Counted from the stretch's first letter, positions 17,110 through 25,437 are shown. The stretch: DNA of 48,602 nt from Planctomycetota bacterium (GCA_026184295.1 JAHCJK010000023.1:1-48602); one strand, 5' to 3'. Translations and numbers: made by a program. The notes: generated by a model not told the origin, from the letters alone.

Positions 17110-18243
17110 TTACTCCAATAATTTCTCGAAGGGGCTATTAATAGCATCTATTACAGGGTCTTCCTTGGAAAGGCTAGTAATTCTCAAAATAGTTCCATCA
17201 GTGAAAATGCTGAACATTGAGTTGTCTTCTGAAAATGAAATTGAAGATATTCCCCTGGCAGGCCTGTACAGACCGGAAAGTGACAAAAGGGTTTCCTTCT
17301 CAACTCCCAAGAATAGCGAATACGGCATTTCGTTCACGTAAATCGTTCTTCCGAGGAATTGAAGATTTTTATAGGTGATCGGTTGTAATTTTGGCACTAC
17401 GCCATTAAGCGACCTATGAAAGTCCTCCCGCGCGCGTCTTAGGTGCCGTTGCGCGGTGTATGAAGACTCATCACCTTTTGAAAGCCTCAATTCTTCAGCC
17501 AATTCTCTTGATAGTATGCCAATATATTCCTTAGATAGCCTCTCTAGTCCGATATAGTTTATTACCTTTTCAGCGTGCAATTTAACTGAGGTTTGTTGGT
17601 TTGGCGGTACGCTCTCGGGTAGTGAAGGGGGATCAACGACAAACGAAGTGCTCGGAAAGAAACGCTCGTCAGCACAAAGGTAGGAAACAAAGGCAATTTT
17701 TGATGTTGCATTATTAGGGTAAGCCTTGACTTGAGATTCTGCTTTTGAAAGGAACTTCGGAATGCTTTGGAGCTGAGTTGTTCCTTTTGCTTCGAAAATA
17801 TGACGATCATTGGATTTCGTAAATCCTTGAAAATCAGGACGGGTTTTACTTAGTTTTATATTGGCCGGTATCTGGCTTATGGACTCCCATGTTAAACCAA
17901 ATGATTCGACCATAAAATATGTAGATAACCCAACGCCTAGGTCTTCAGAGAGTCTACGACGCAAGTCAGGATTTGCAGATTGAGGAATTGCAATTCCACC
18001 AACCGAAGTTGTCCGATCGAAATACGCTTCGAGTGACTTTAGATAAAGCGAAAGATCAGTAGTAAACCTTTGTGGATTGTTTCCAAGCAGTAAATATACG
18101 TGCGTGAAAACTATGGGGTTGATTTTCAAAAAACGCAAATCAGTAGGCAATTCCTGAAGAGAGGATAGCGCGGTAGGCGTTGAAATTTTCGACCATGTTG
18201 CCTGGTCAATCCTATAGGGATGATGGAATGGGGATGTGGCCAC
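17110..18243 (-). CDS. Unknown protein with PD-(D/E)XK nuclease-like signature, embedded in the hsd operon
   Basis: 377 aa from a GTG at 18243, chosen because GGAG stands 6 nt upstream; a TTG at 18255 is also possible. I do not recognise the family. Numbered from the GTG, residues 133-175 read like a restriction-endonuclease fold core: RPDF with Asp137, IFEAKGTT with Glu151 and Lys153, then a helix with Gln171 (KAESQVKAYP) and a strand KIAFVSYLC. This is the D...ExK...Q pattern of PD-(D/E)XK enzymes. The C-terminal part has beta-rich repeats with no known motif. The gene fits tightly between hsdR (14 nt) and hsdM (4 nt), and it is clearly more AT-rich than both. Nuclease activity is inferred from the motif alone. 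Confidence 0.6.
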   Translation of the reverse strand: MATSPFHHPYRIDQATWSKISTPTALSSLQELPTDLRFLKINPIVFTHVYLLLGNNPQRFTTDLSLYLKSLEAYFDRTTSVGGIAIPQSANPDLRRRLSEDLGVGLSTYFMVESFGLTWESISQIPANIKLSKTRPDFQGFTKSNDRHIFEAKGTTQLQSIPKFLSKAESQVKAYPNNATSKIAFVSYLCADERFFPSTSFVVDPPSLPESVPPNQQTSVKLHAEKVINYIGLERLSKEYIGILSRELAEELRLSKGDESSYTAQRHLRRAREDFHRSLNGVVPKLQPITYKNLQFLGRTIYVNEMPYSLFLGVEKETLLSLSGLYRPARGISSISFSEDNSMFSIFTDGTILRITSLSKEDPVIDAINSPFEKLLE

Positions 18244-18257
18244 TCGACTCTCCAAGC

Positions 18258-20939
18258 CTATGCAGCAATTTCGGCATTTAGCTTCTTAATGATAGACATT
18301 AATTCGCCATTAAAAATCCGGTTTGCAGGTTTCCATCCGCCGTCGCGTTCAAAAACAGGCAGTGAAAAATCTTCTTTATCAATGGACAAGTTTTCTACTA
18401 GGTGCTCGCGAATGCGCGAAAGCCACCTCTGTTGATCGGGCGTAAATGTCTGCGATGCCGACAGGCGCGCAAAAGCTGCGGCCACGCGCTCCGGTGCAGT
18501 AAGCAACGGCGCTTCGGTACGCGCCGCGTGTTTTACCATGCTTATGATATCGGCCAGGGCCTTATGGTATTGAACTTCGTGTGCCCGTTGAAGATTTTCA
18601 AGGGTGAAGTGTTCAGGTGACGCGGCGAGTTTTTGACGAAGTTCGCTTAGCGCAGCAGTATTCCAGTCCTGAGGCCGATTGAGGAGAATCTCAATCGCCT
18701 GTACATGGGCCGGGTTATCTTTCACGAAGCGCGCGAAGGCGGCGAGGTAATCTTCCGGCTTGTACTGCTTGCCCAGCCCGTCCCGAATGAGGACGCGCGA
18801 GGTTACTGCGTCTTCCACTTCGTGACCGACCAGGAAGACGTTCTTGGGACGCGGATAGTTCACCAGGAAGTTCTGCATCCTGGGATCGCGCAGCACCTTC
18901 ATTGTGCCGGTGAAGTCCTGCTTAAGCGCTTGGGGCAATTCGCGGGCGAACTTGCTCAGGTCGCCGTCCGGAATCATCGTCGCGAGGAATTCGCGGGCTT
19001 CGCCGGACATTTCCTTGTCGATGCGTTGCAGGCGCTTTGATAGGCACTTGGTGTTGTACTCGCGGTCCTCGTTCTTCCAAACGGCTTCGATGATTTCGAG
19101 AATATCGCGTGACGGCTTTTCCGGCGGTTCTTCGTCCATGGCCGATGCATTGCGGAAGTATTCGAAGAGTGAGCCGTCGAAGCAATCGAAGACGGTGAAG
19201 TGGGACTTATCCTTGTGCCGTTCGCCCTTACGCGTGCCGCGTCCAAGCATCTGTTCCCACAGGATGCGGGATTTTACCGGGCGCATGAAGACCAGGTATT
19301 CCAGGTCCGGGATGTCCACGCCGGTGGTGAGCAAGTCCACCGTGACGGCAATGCACGGATTGGGCCGGTTGCGGAATTCTCGAATGTGCTGCAAGGGCCG
19401 GTCCACGCGGCCCGTGATCTTTTGCACGAAGTCTTCTCCACGCCCGAAGACTTCGCGGCAGAGCTTGACGACTTGATCGGCGTGGCCGGTGTGAGGCGTA
19501 TCGTTCACCGTAAAGATAAGAATTTTTGGGAAGCGACCGCATTTCTGCTCGTGTTCCAGGGCATGACGCTTCACTTCTTCAAGAATCTTGCGATTGGATT
19601 CAGGCGCGGTGACCTTCTTTTCAATCTCGGTGGTGTCGAAGGCGCGTTCGTCTTCCAGTTTGTCCAGGAGTTCGTGGCCGGTGTCCGTGTCCACGACGCC
19701 CACGGTCTCGCCGGCCTTCAGGAAGACGCCGGTCATGCGGACTTCGGAGCGGATGGCTACGGCGTCGTAGTCCACGAGGTGGCCTTCGCGGACGGCGGTT
19801 TGGTATTCGTAGCGGAATACGATGTCCTTGAAGTACGCGGCGGTGTGCTTGGCGGGCGTCGCGGTCAGGCCGATCTTTACGGCGTCGAAGTGGTCCAGCG
19901 TGTCGCGCCAGACGGAGAGTTCTTGCGCGGTGTATCCCCGGTGGCATTCGTCGGCAATGATGACATCGAAGGCGTGAATGGGGATATCGAGCTTGGTTAC
20001 ATCGTCGTCGATGGTTTCTTCGCCAAGGCCGGTAATCACGTTGCGCCCGAAAAGGTTGATGGCCATGCGCTGAATGGTGCTCACGTATAGAAACGTGTGC
20101 TTTGCGGCAGGCGCGGTGAGGTAGTTGTTGGGTAATACCTTGGGGTCGAACTTCTCGCCTTCTTCGAAGTCTTCTTTTTGGAAGCGCTGGCTGTAGACCT
20201 CGTAGAGTTGATCGAACTTCTTGCCCGGCTCCGGTTCGAACGCGGCGAAAGATCGTACCGTTTGGGCGGCCAGGGCGCGCCGATCCACCAGGAACAGGAC
20301 GCGCTTGGCGTATCCCGAGCGTAGCAGCCGATACACCTGATTGACCATGGTGAAGGTCTTGCCTGTGCCTGTCGCCATGGCCACGAGCATCGTTTGGCTG
20401 CGCTTCGTCAGGGCCTTTTCTATCGCGGTGTTCGCTTCGACTTGATAGGGGCGAAGACGCGAATGGCTGTTGGCGTTGGCTTTGAACCATGCCAGCGCCG
20501 CTTCCACATCGCGGCCCATGAATTCTTCTAAAGCGGCTGGCGTATGAAACGCGGCAACCGGATGCGAGAGGTTGAGTTCGTGGCGTACGTCGCGGAAGTA
20601 GATCAATTCGCCGTTGGTTGAATACAGGTATGGAACGCGGATGCCGCCGTAATCGAGTGGGCTTTCTTCCACGCCGGTCGCGTAGCGCTTCGCTTGGGTC
20701 AGGACTTCTTGAGGGCCAATGGCGCGCTTTTTGGCTTCAACGATGCCGAGGAAGAGGCCATTGACGACGAGCGCGTAGTCCGCTGGACCGTGCGCCGTTG
20801 GGTATTCTTCGATGGCGTGATGGGTGTAGGCGCTGAGCGGCTTGCCTTCCTTGTACGGAACGACTTTCCACCCGGCAGCCGCAAGCTTGGGGTCGATCTT
20901 CTTCTTGCGCGTTTGCCATTCGCTGGGTGAGAGGTCCAT
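18258..20939 (-). CDS. hsdR: Type I restriction enzyme, ATP-dependent restriction subunit HsdR
   Basis: 893 aa from MDLSPSEWQ; AAAGG precedes this ATG, while upstream in-frame starts lack a ribosome-binding sequence. The N-terminal nuclease domain has ADYALVVNG with Asp55 and IVEAKK with Glu68 and Lys70. The SF2 motor follows: LRPYQ Q-motif, MATGTGKT Walker A at 188-195, ADECH motif II at 330-333, GLTATP motif III, VTVDLLTTGVDIP and GRGTR motif VI. A C-terminal helical region docks on HsdM. The length is typical of the shorter EcoEI-like HsdR type. It translocates DNA and cleaves unmethylated targets. It begins the operon; 325 bp upstream are shared with a divergent HTH gene. Confidence 0.94.
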   Translation of the reverse strand: MDLSPSEWQTRKKKIDPKLAAAGWKVVPYKEGKPLSAYTHHAIEEYPTAHGPADYALVVNGLFLGIVEAKKRAIGPQEVLTQAKRYATGVEESPLDYGGIRVPYLYSTNGELIYFRDVRHELNLSHPVAAFHTPAALEEFMGRDVEAALAWFKANANSHSRLRPYQVEANTAIEKALTKRSQTMLVAMATGTGKTFTMVNQVYRLLRSGYAKRVLFLVDRRALAAQTVRSFAAFEPEPGKKFDQLYEVYSQRFQKEDFEEGEKFDPKVLPNNYLTAPAAKHTFLYVSTIQRMAINLFGRNVITGLGEETIDDDVTKLDIPIHAFDVIIADECHRGYTAQELSVWRDTLDHFDAVKIGLTATPAKHTAAYFKDIVFRYEYQTAVREGHLVDYDAVAIRSEVRMTGVFLKAGETVGVVDTDTGHELLDKLEDERAFDTTEIEKKVTAPESNRKILEEVKRHALEHEQKCGRFPKILIFTVNDTPHTGHADQVVKLCREVFGRGEDFVQKITGRVDRPLQHIREFRNRPNPCIAVTVDLLTTGVDIPDLEYLVFMRPVKSRILWEQMLGRGTRKGERHKDKSHFTVFDCFDGSLFEYFRNASAMDEEPPEKPSRDILEIIEAVWKNEDREYNTKCLSKRLQRIDKEMSGEAREFLATMIPDGDLSKFARELPQALKQDFTGTMKVLRDPRMQNFLVNYPRPKNVFLVGHEVEDAVTSRVLIRDGLGKQYKPEDYLAAFARFVKDNPAHVQAIEILLNRPQDWNTAALSELRQKLAASPEHFTLENLQRAHEVQYHKALADIISMVKHAARTEAPLLTAPERVAAAFARLSASQTFTPDQQRWLSRIREHLVENLSIDKEDFSLPVFERDGGWKPANRIFNGELMSIIKKLNAEIAA

Positions 20940-21306
20940 AGCAGCCTTTTGCTGACGGTTAATAATAGTCATCTTACGCAAATAGACGTGGCTAGGCTAG
21001 AAGGTTCAGCCAGGCATGTTTCGGAGAGAAATTATTGATTAGGAACGACGGGAAAACATTCTTCGTTTTAGGGTGCTGTCAAAGTAGAGGGTAGTTCGAT
21101 GCCGGTCCTATAAGTCATTACTGTGAAGGCAGTAATATTGCCTTGACGTGAATTTCAAGTGAGATAACATCTTGCCTTGGAGTAAACAATTTAGGCCTTT
21201 CGCGCTTAGACACCGCCACAGACACTCCCAAGCGCGAATAACTCGGCCTGTTTCCATTGTGCACTGAGAATTCGGAGAGCCCTCCCGAATGGGTAGAGGT
21301 GTTGTC
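20940..21306. promoter_or_regulatory. Divergent intergenic region between hsdR and the HTH/recombinase unit
   Basis: There is no gene in this stretch. It must hold the hsd promoter on the minus strand and the promoter of the 21307 gene on the plus strand. I see AT-rich blocks around 21000-21130 but no box pair good enough to name. The small HTH protein encoded next door is the obvious candidate to bind here. Confidence 0.35.
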
Positions 21307-21549
21307 ATGTCGAAAGGCCTTTTCTCTTCTCGTGAACTCTGCAAAGCCGTTGGATGCCGACAGACCTGGATAGACGCGGAATGCAGAGCCCGCAGACTTC
21401 GCCCAAGGTTGATCGCCGGGCGAAGACTCTTCGACTCCACCCAATTTCGATTGGCTCGAAAGCTCTTCCGAACTCGGCGCACGCGGACTGTTACTCCGAT
21501 GGGAGTGTCGCGTGCCTCAAGACTCAAGGAGAAGGGTACGAAAGCATAA
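21307..21549 (+). CDS. Small MerR/excisionase-like HTH protein (80 aa)
   Basis: Start MSKGLFSSRELCKAVGC at 21307 with AGAGGTG 6 nt upstream. SSRELCKAVGCRQTWIDAECRARRL followed by RRLFDSTQF looks like a winged helix-turn-helix of the MerR/excisionase kind: a short HTH, then a beta-wing ending in a (R/L)(L/Y)F/Y motif. A basic tail full of Arg/Thr follows. It overlaps the next small gene by 38 nt, and that in turn overlaps the large recombinase, so these three genes form one transcript. By position it could be the directionality factor of the recombinase or the regulator of the unit. Confidence 0.55.
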   Translation: MSKGLFSSRELCKAVGCRQTWIDAECRARRLRPRLIAGRRLFDSTQFRLARKLFRTRRTRTVTPMGVSRASRLKEKGTKA

Positions 21550-21679
21550 GACCGTCGAACGATTGAAGAACCTTAGCGTGAAGATCGATGGAGCGCATTT
21601 AGTAGAGCGCAATCAACAGCTAGCAAAGGCGCTGGTTGAACTCGCACAAGAGAGATTGAATCAGGAGAAGATGCCATGA
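21512..21679 (+). CDS. Small basic/coiled protein, GTG start, coupled to the large recombinase (55 aa)
   Basis: The frame starts with GTG at 21512, preceded by GGGAG at 21501-21505 with 6 nt spacing, and ends TGA at 21677-21679. That stop overlaps the recombinase ATG as ATGA. The product begins basic (VPQDSRRRVRKHKTVER) and continues as an amphipathic helix (VERNQQLAKALVELAQERL). No family is recognised. Support comes from the good ribosome-binding sequence and the four-base overlap, which would couple its translation to that of the integrase. It may be a recombinase cofactor, such as a recombination directionality factor (inference). Confidence 0.5.
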   Translation: MPQDSRRRVRKHKTVERLKNLSVKIDGAHLVERNQQLAKALVELAQERLNQEKMP

Positions 21680-23211
21680 CGATTGCACTCTATGCGCGAG
21701 TTTCAAACACCGATGAAATTGAAACATCAAGTGTTCCAGATCAAATAGCTGAGGGAAGGCGATTTGCGCAGCAACGGTGGCCAGGGGAGGACATCGAGGA
21801 GTATGAAGAAGCTGTTTCTGCGCGTGATATCGCAAGTCGCCCTGTATTTTGCAGATTGCTCAATGACTGTAGAGACCGCAAGGTCTCCAAAATTGTGGTT
21901 AGAGACCAAGATCGTTTAGCGAGAGGCAAAACAGAGGAAGTACTAACCTGCCTCAGGATACTTGAACAATGCAATGTGAGCGTGTGGCAGTATAGGTCGG
22001 GTCAAGAGATTCATTGCAAGGATGCAGTGTCGAACCTGATGACAACGCTTTTAGCATCAGTCGCAACATTTGAACGTGATATGACGGCTGCAAGAACGAA
22101 AGACAAGATGATTGAAATGAGGAAGAAGGGGCAGGTGACGGGTGGAACAGTTCCGCAGGGGTACCGCATTGCAGAATTAGATGGCAAGAAGACTTTCTTG
22201 CATGATGCCAGTAAGGCGAATCAAGTTCGCAAAGTGTTTGAAGAGGCCGCAAACTCCAAGTCACTAGCAAGCGCTTGGAGACTTGCAGAGGAGTTCGGGC
22301 TCTGGTCTTGTAAACAGAGCGTCCAAAACGCGCTCAAGAATAGGGTTTATCTGGGTGAGTGGCACCTGCCAGATGGAACTTGGCTGAAGGATCATCACGA
22401 AGGGATTGTCGATGCCGACACTTTTTCGCGTGCCCAGGAACTATTGGGACTCGCTTGGAGTCCGAGAAGAAGAACGGTTGAACGCGAATATCTATTGCAG
22501 GGACTAGTAAAGTGCGAGCATTGCGGGCGCTTCATGAGTCCTCACCACGTAAAGAAGCGGAATGGGCTGCGCGTCTTTTACTACGAATGCACTCGGAAAT
22601 CGCGGACTTGTCCAGTCAAGCGATTGCCTGCTAGTGACTTTGAAGAATGGGCCTGGAATCAGTTGAATGGTCTATGCCAAAATCCCCAAGTGTTACACAA
22701 TGCGTTAGACCATTACGAGAAATCATGTGCCGCAGGCAATTCGGTGGAGAAAGCGCGTCTACAAGACCTTGAAAGGCAGGTAAGAGAATCGAAGGGAAAA
22801 TTAGAGGCGCTGAAGGCCTATCTTGCAACCTTGCTGGCTCAAGGAACTACACCAGCAGCTTCATTGAACACAGAGCTTCTGAAATACGAGAGAGAAAGAG
22901 ATTCGCGCGCGACTGAACTTGCCATGCTGCGATCAAACCTTAGGGCAAATAGCCCAGTGGACCCGGAAGCATTCTTACGGGCATTGCGGCATGTGCTGGC
23001 GGATGGGAATGCGAGTTCTCGAAGAAAGCGGGCCGTAATTGCTGCACTGGTTAAGGAAATCGTGGTTTCAGCGTCAGACATTACGTTCGAATTGGTTGCT
23101 TTTACCTCTGGAGGCGCTTCGGCTTGGGAGGGCGCAAGAAGGAAAAATGAATGGTTCGCACAACCGTCAAGAATGGCTCCCCGACCTGGACTCGAACCAG
23201 GAACCCTGTGA
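21676..23211 (+). CDS. Large serine recombinase, probable island integrase
   Basis: 511 aa. Catalytic domain: LYARVS with Ser10, SSVPDQIAEG, IVVRDQDRLARG at 73-84, and FERDMTAARTKDKM on the linking helix. A recombinase domain (about 155-260, GTVPQGYRI, VYLGEWH), a zinc ribbon with C280/C283 and C305/C312 (CEHCG, CTRKSRTC) and a coiled coil (about 345-410) follow. This is the standard large-serine-integrase architecture. The gene sits at the island's right edge and its last 12 codons lie inside the tRNA-Asn gene on the opposite strand, ending MAPRPGLEPGTL. Its tail is therefore set by the attachment site: in a circularised island the frame would run on into sequence from 7169 to a stop at 7242. 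Confidence 0.9.
   Translation: MTIALYARVSNTDEIETSSVPDQIAEGRRFAQQRWPGEDIEEYEEAVSARDIASRPVFCRLLNDCRDRKVSKIVVRDQDRLARGKTEEVLTCLRILEQCNVSVWQYRSGQEIHCKDAVSNLMTTLLASVATFERDMTAARTKDKMIEMRKKGQVTGGTVPQGYRIAELDGKKTFLHDASKANQVRKVFEEAANSKSLASAWRLAEEFGLWSCKQSVQNALKNRVYLGEWHLPDGTWLKDHHEGIVDADTFSRAQELLGLAWSPRRRTVEREYLLQGLVKCEHCGRFMSPHHVKKRNGLRVFYYECTRKSRTCPVKRLPASDFEEWAWNQLNGLCQNPQVLHNALDHYEKSCAAGNSVEKARLQDLERQVRESKGKLEALKAYLATLLAQGTTPAASLNTELLKYERERDSRATELAMLRSNLRANSPVDPEAFLRALRHVLADGNASSRRKRAVIAALVKEIVVSASDITFELVAFTSGGASAWEGARRKNEWFAQPSRMAPRPGLEPGTL
23174..23183. repeat. Right attachment-site repeat (tRNA-Asn 3' end)
   Basis: TGGCTCCCCG is the complement of the last ten bases of the tRNA gene (acceptor strand, discriminator base and encoded CCA). 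It is identical to 7159-7168. Integration here leaves the tRNA intact on the chromosome side. Confidence 0.7.
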
Positions 23212-23249
23212 TTAACAGTCACATGCTCTACCGATTGAGCTATCGGGGA
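23174..23249 (-). tRNA. tRNA-Asn (GTT)
   Basis: 76 nt including an encoded 3' CCA. On the minus strand the acceptor arms TCCCCGA and TCGGGGA pair. The D-arm reads GCTCAATCGGTAGAGC, the anticodon arm has CTGTTAA with anticodon GTT, and the T-arm carries GGTTCGAGTCC. All arms are intact. It is the integration target of the adjacent island, and the recombinase gene overlaps its 3' half in antisense. Confidence 0.97.
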
Positions 23250-23515
23250 GTGGAGCCTACGGTTGGGTTGTCAAAACTGTGCTGCCGTCCCATCTTCCTG
23301 CATTGGGAACGGCCGGCCGCCTTGCGAGGCCTTTTTCGAACGCGCGCATGGTAATTGAAGGTCCCCGATCTGCAAGCGCATCTGAAAGTTTGTGGCCAGT
23401 CCCGCGCGCGGCCCGGCCCGCGGTCGAACCGCGTTGCGTGGGGTGCGAAACTACACTATATGAAACCCTGTGGATGGGCGGACGGTCCTGCCCGTCGGGG
23501 TGATCGGAACCATAT

Positions 23516-24727
23516 ATGTCCACGCCGCGCGTACAGCACGTGCCCCGGTTGATTCCGGAACTGCTCAAGCTGCCCGCCTTGAAGGACTCCGGATTTTTTC
23601 TCGTCGATGTGGGCGCAAGCGGCGGCGTGGAGCCGTTCTGGAACGCGTTCGGCGACGCGCTGCATGCCGTCGGCTTCGATGTGCTCGTCAACGAGGTCGC
23701 GCGGCTGAACAAGGAAAACAAGAACGAACGCATCCGCTACGTCGATGGGGTGGTGACCTGCCCGGCCGATGTGGTCTTGCCTACGTACCGTTCCGAAGAA
23801 GAGCGCATTCGCGTCAAACATACCCACCTGGAAAGCCGTTCCAGCGACCGCCACGCGCTCAAGCGCATGAACGTCGATTACATCAAGAAGGAATTCAACG
23901 CCAACCAGGAGGTAGTGGTTTCCGAGCGGCGCGTGACGTTGGACGAGTTCTTTGCCCAGCAAAACCCCGCGAAGATCGACTTCATCAAAGTGGACACCGA
24001 CGGCCACGACTTTCCCGTGCTGCTGGGCGCGGAGAAAATCCTACGGCAGGGCGATGTCCTAGGGCTCTCTGTCGAGGCCCAACTGCACGGGATGCCGCAC
24101 GAAAAGGCCAACCTGTTCGCGAACATCGACACCTTTCTGCGTTCGATGGGCTATACCCTGTTCGACCTCGAGATCTTCCGGTACAGCCGCGCCGATCTTC
24201 CAGCGCAGTTCTGTCACGACATCCCGGCGCAGACGGTCCAGGGCCAGGTCTTTTGGGGCGAGGCCGTGTATTTCCGCGACCTGGGCGGGCCGGATTACGA
24301 AAAGATGTGGAAGCACGAGCCTGCGGAGGCCAAGGTGGTGAAGTTGGCCGCGCTGTACGAACTGTTCGGCTTGAACGACTGCGCCGCGGAACTCATCAAG
24401 AAATTTCGCGGCCGGTTCTTCACGGAGGAAATGGCCGGCCGGTTTCTGGATCAATTAACCCCGGTGCTTTACGGAAAAAAGGTCGGCTACGCGAAGTACA
24501 TGCAGGCCTTCGAGCAGGATCCCAAGTCCTTTTATGCCAGTCAATTCGCATCGACGTTCGGCGGGCTGGCGGAACCGAATCCGCACGGCGATTCCGCAAG
24601 CGCAGGGGAAGCGACCGCGCCGTTGTACGATCCCGTCCTATACCACCGCTCCGGCCGCCCGCGGTCGAAGACCGGCTTGTCGCTGCGCGGGCTCAAGCGG
24701 GCGCTGCGTTCGTTTTTTGGTTCGTAA
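23516..24727 (+). CDS. FkbM family SAM-dependent methyltransferase
   Basis: 403 aa. Motif I of a class I methyltransferase reads VDVGASGG at 30-37, and the FkbM signature follows as KIDFIKVDTDGHDFPVLLGAEK near 154-174 (here V-D-T-D-G-H-D rather than the common V-E-G). Residues 250-400 form an additional helical C-terminal region without a known motif (MWKHEPAEAKVVK, KKFRGRFFTEEM), ending in a basic, Ser/Arg-rich tail. FkbM enzymes O-methylate sugars or polyketides, often in surface polysaccharide clusters, but no glycosyltransferase cluster surrounds it. It is the first host gene right of the island; GC content is again high. Confidence 0.8.
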   Translation: MSTPRVQHVPRLIPELLKLPALKDSGFFLVDVGASGGVEPFWNAFGDALHAVGFDVLVNEVARLNKENKNERIRYVDGVVTCPADVVLPTYRSEEERIRVKHTHLESRSSDRHALKRMNVDYIKKEFNANQEVVVSERRVTLDEFFAQQNPAKIDFIKVDTDGHDFPVLLGAEKILRQGDVLGLSVEAQLHGMPHEKANLFANIDTFLRSMGYTLFDLEIFRYSRADLPAQFCHDIPAQTVQGQVFWGEAVYFRDLGGPDYEKMWKHEPAEAKVVKLAALYELFGLNDCAAELIKKFRGRFFTEEMAGRFLDQLTPVLYGKKVGYAKYMQAFEQDPKSFYASQFASTFGGLAEPNPHGDSASAGEATAPLYDPVLYHRSGRPRSKTGLSLRGLKRALRSFFGS

Positions 24728-24756
24728 ACGTTCTTGTCGCGCGGAACGCGCGGGCT

Positions 24757-25437
24757 TCAGCCTTCTTTGCGACAGGTCACGGCTTGCAGGCCGAAGGCGC
24801 CTTCGCCCACGACGGCGATTTCGTGGAAGCCGCCGAGCTTGCAGAGTTCCGCGAGGCCGGTCTCCTGCTGGTCGGCGATGCCTTTCTCGTGGTGTGCCAG
24901 GCGGCGCACGAACCAGCCCTTCAGCCCGCCGCAGGGCTTCGCGAAATCCACGAGCAGCAGGCGCCCGCCGGGGCTGAGCACTCGCGCACATTCGGTAAAG
25001 GCGTCGCTGCGGTCTTCGCCGCGCAGCCGGTATAACCCCAGCACGCAGACCACGGCGTCGTGGCGTTCGGCCGCGGACGGCAGGTCCTGCAGATAGCCTT
25101 TTTGGAAAAGGATGCGCAGGCCGGCTTCTTCGGTCCGTTCGCCGGCGTTCTTCAGCGCGTCCACTTCGGGATCGACGCCTTCGATCTCGGCCTTCGGCCA
25201 GCGGCGCTTCAGTTCCATCGTCAGGGCGCCGTCGCCGCAGCCGGCGTGGAGGATGCTCATGCCGTCCGCGCCGGGCGCATGCTTGAGCGCCAGGCGGTTG
25301 GCTTCGCGGCGCAGGCCGAGCTTGTTCAGCAGGTCGCGAAAGATTTCGGCGCGCAACGGAGCCGGCGGCGGCGGAAGAAAGATGCGCCGCGAACTGAATT
25401 CCGTATCGTGGCCGGGTTGCGTCTGCGCCGCGCTCAT
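24757..25437 (-). CDS. Class I SAM-dependent methyltransferase (UbiE-like)
   Basis: About 226 aa from MSAAQTQPG at 25437; the frame stays open to 25554, and no start has a strong ribosome-binding site, so the N-terminus is uncertain. Motif I is ILHAGCGDGALT (62-73), the acidic end of strand 2 is IEGVDPE, strand 4 is DAVVCVLGLYRL, and VLSPGGRLLLVDF is the post-motif strand-5 region. This is the Methyltransf_11 pattern of small-molecule methyltransferases. Convergent with the FkbM gene (29 bp between stops). The substrate is not evident. Confidence 0.8.
   Translation of the reverse strand: MSAAQTQPGHDTEFSSRRIFLPPPPAPLRAEIFRDLLNKLGLRREANRLALKHAPGADGMSILHAGCGDGALTMELKRRWPKAEIEGVDPEVDALKNAGERTEEAGLRILFQKGYLQDLPSAAERHDAVVCVLGLYRLRGEDRSDAFTECARVLSPGGRLLLVDFAKPCGGLKGWFVRRLAHHEKGIADQQETGLAELCKLGGFHEIAVVGEGAFGLQAVTCRKEG

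Larger units (their letters stand above)
7159..23183. mobile_element. Genomic island integrated in the tRNA-Asn gene (about 16 kb)
   Basis: The right edge lies in the 3' acceptor end of tRNA-Asn (23174-23249, minus strand). The left edge is a second copy of the last ten bases of that gene, TGGCTCCCCG, in direct orientation at 7159. Between the two copies the base composition is visibly more AT-rich and uneven than on either side. The gene content is typical of an island: three serine recombinases, small DNA-binding proteins and a type I restriction-modification/GmrSD defence block. A large serine recombinase sits immediately inside the right edge, the expected place for the integrase. No tyrosine integrase, conjugation gene or phage structural gene is present, so this is probably a defence island mobilised by its own recombinase rather than a prophage or ICE. 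Confidence 0.8.

Noticed and set aside
23174..23211. The residues APRPGLEPGTL as a functional domain
   Set aside because: This string is the translation of a tRNA T-arm/acceptor region in antisense, so it reflects the insertion site, not selection on the protein.
23311..23336. Intrinsic terminator near GCCT-TGCG-AGGC plus TTTTT
   Set aside because: The stem is only four pairs and no plus-strand gene needs it; the tRNA is on the other strand.
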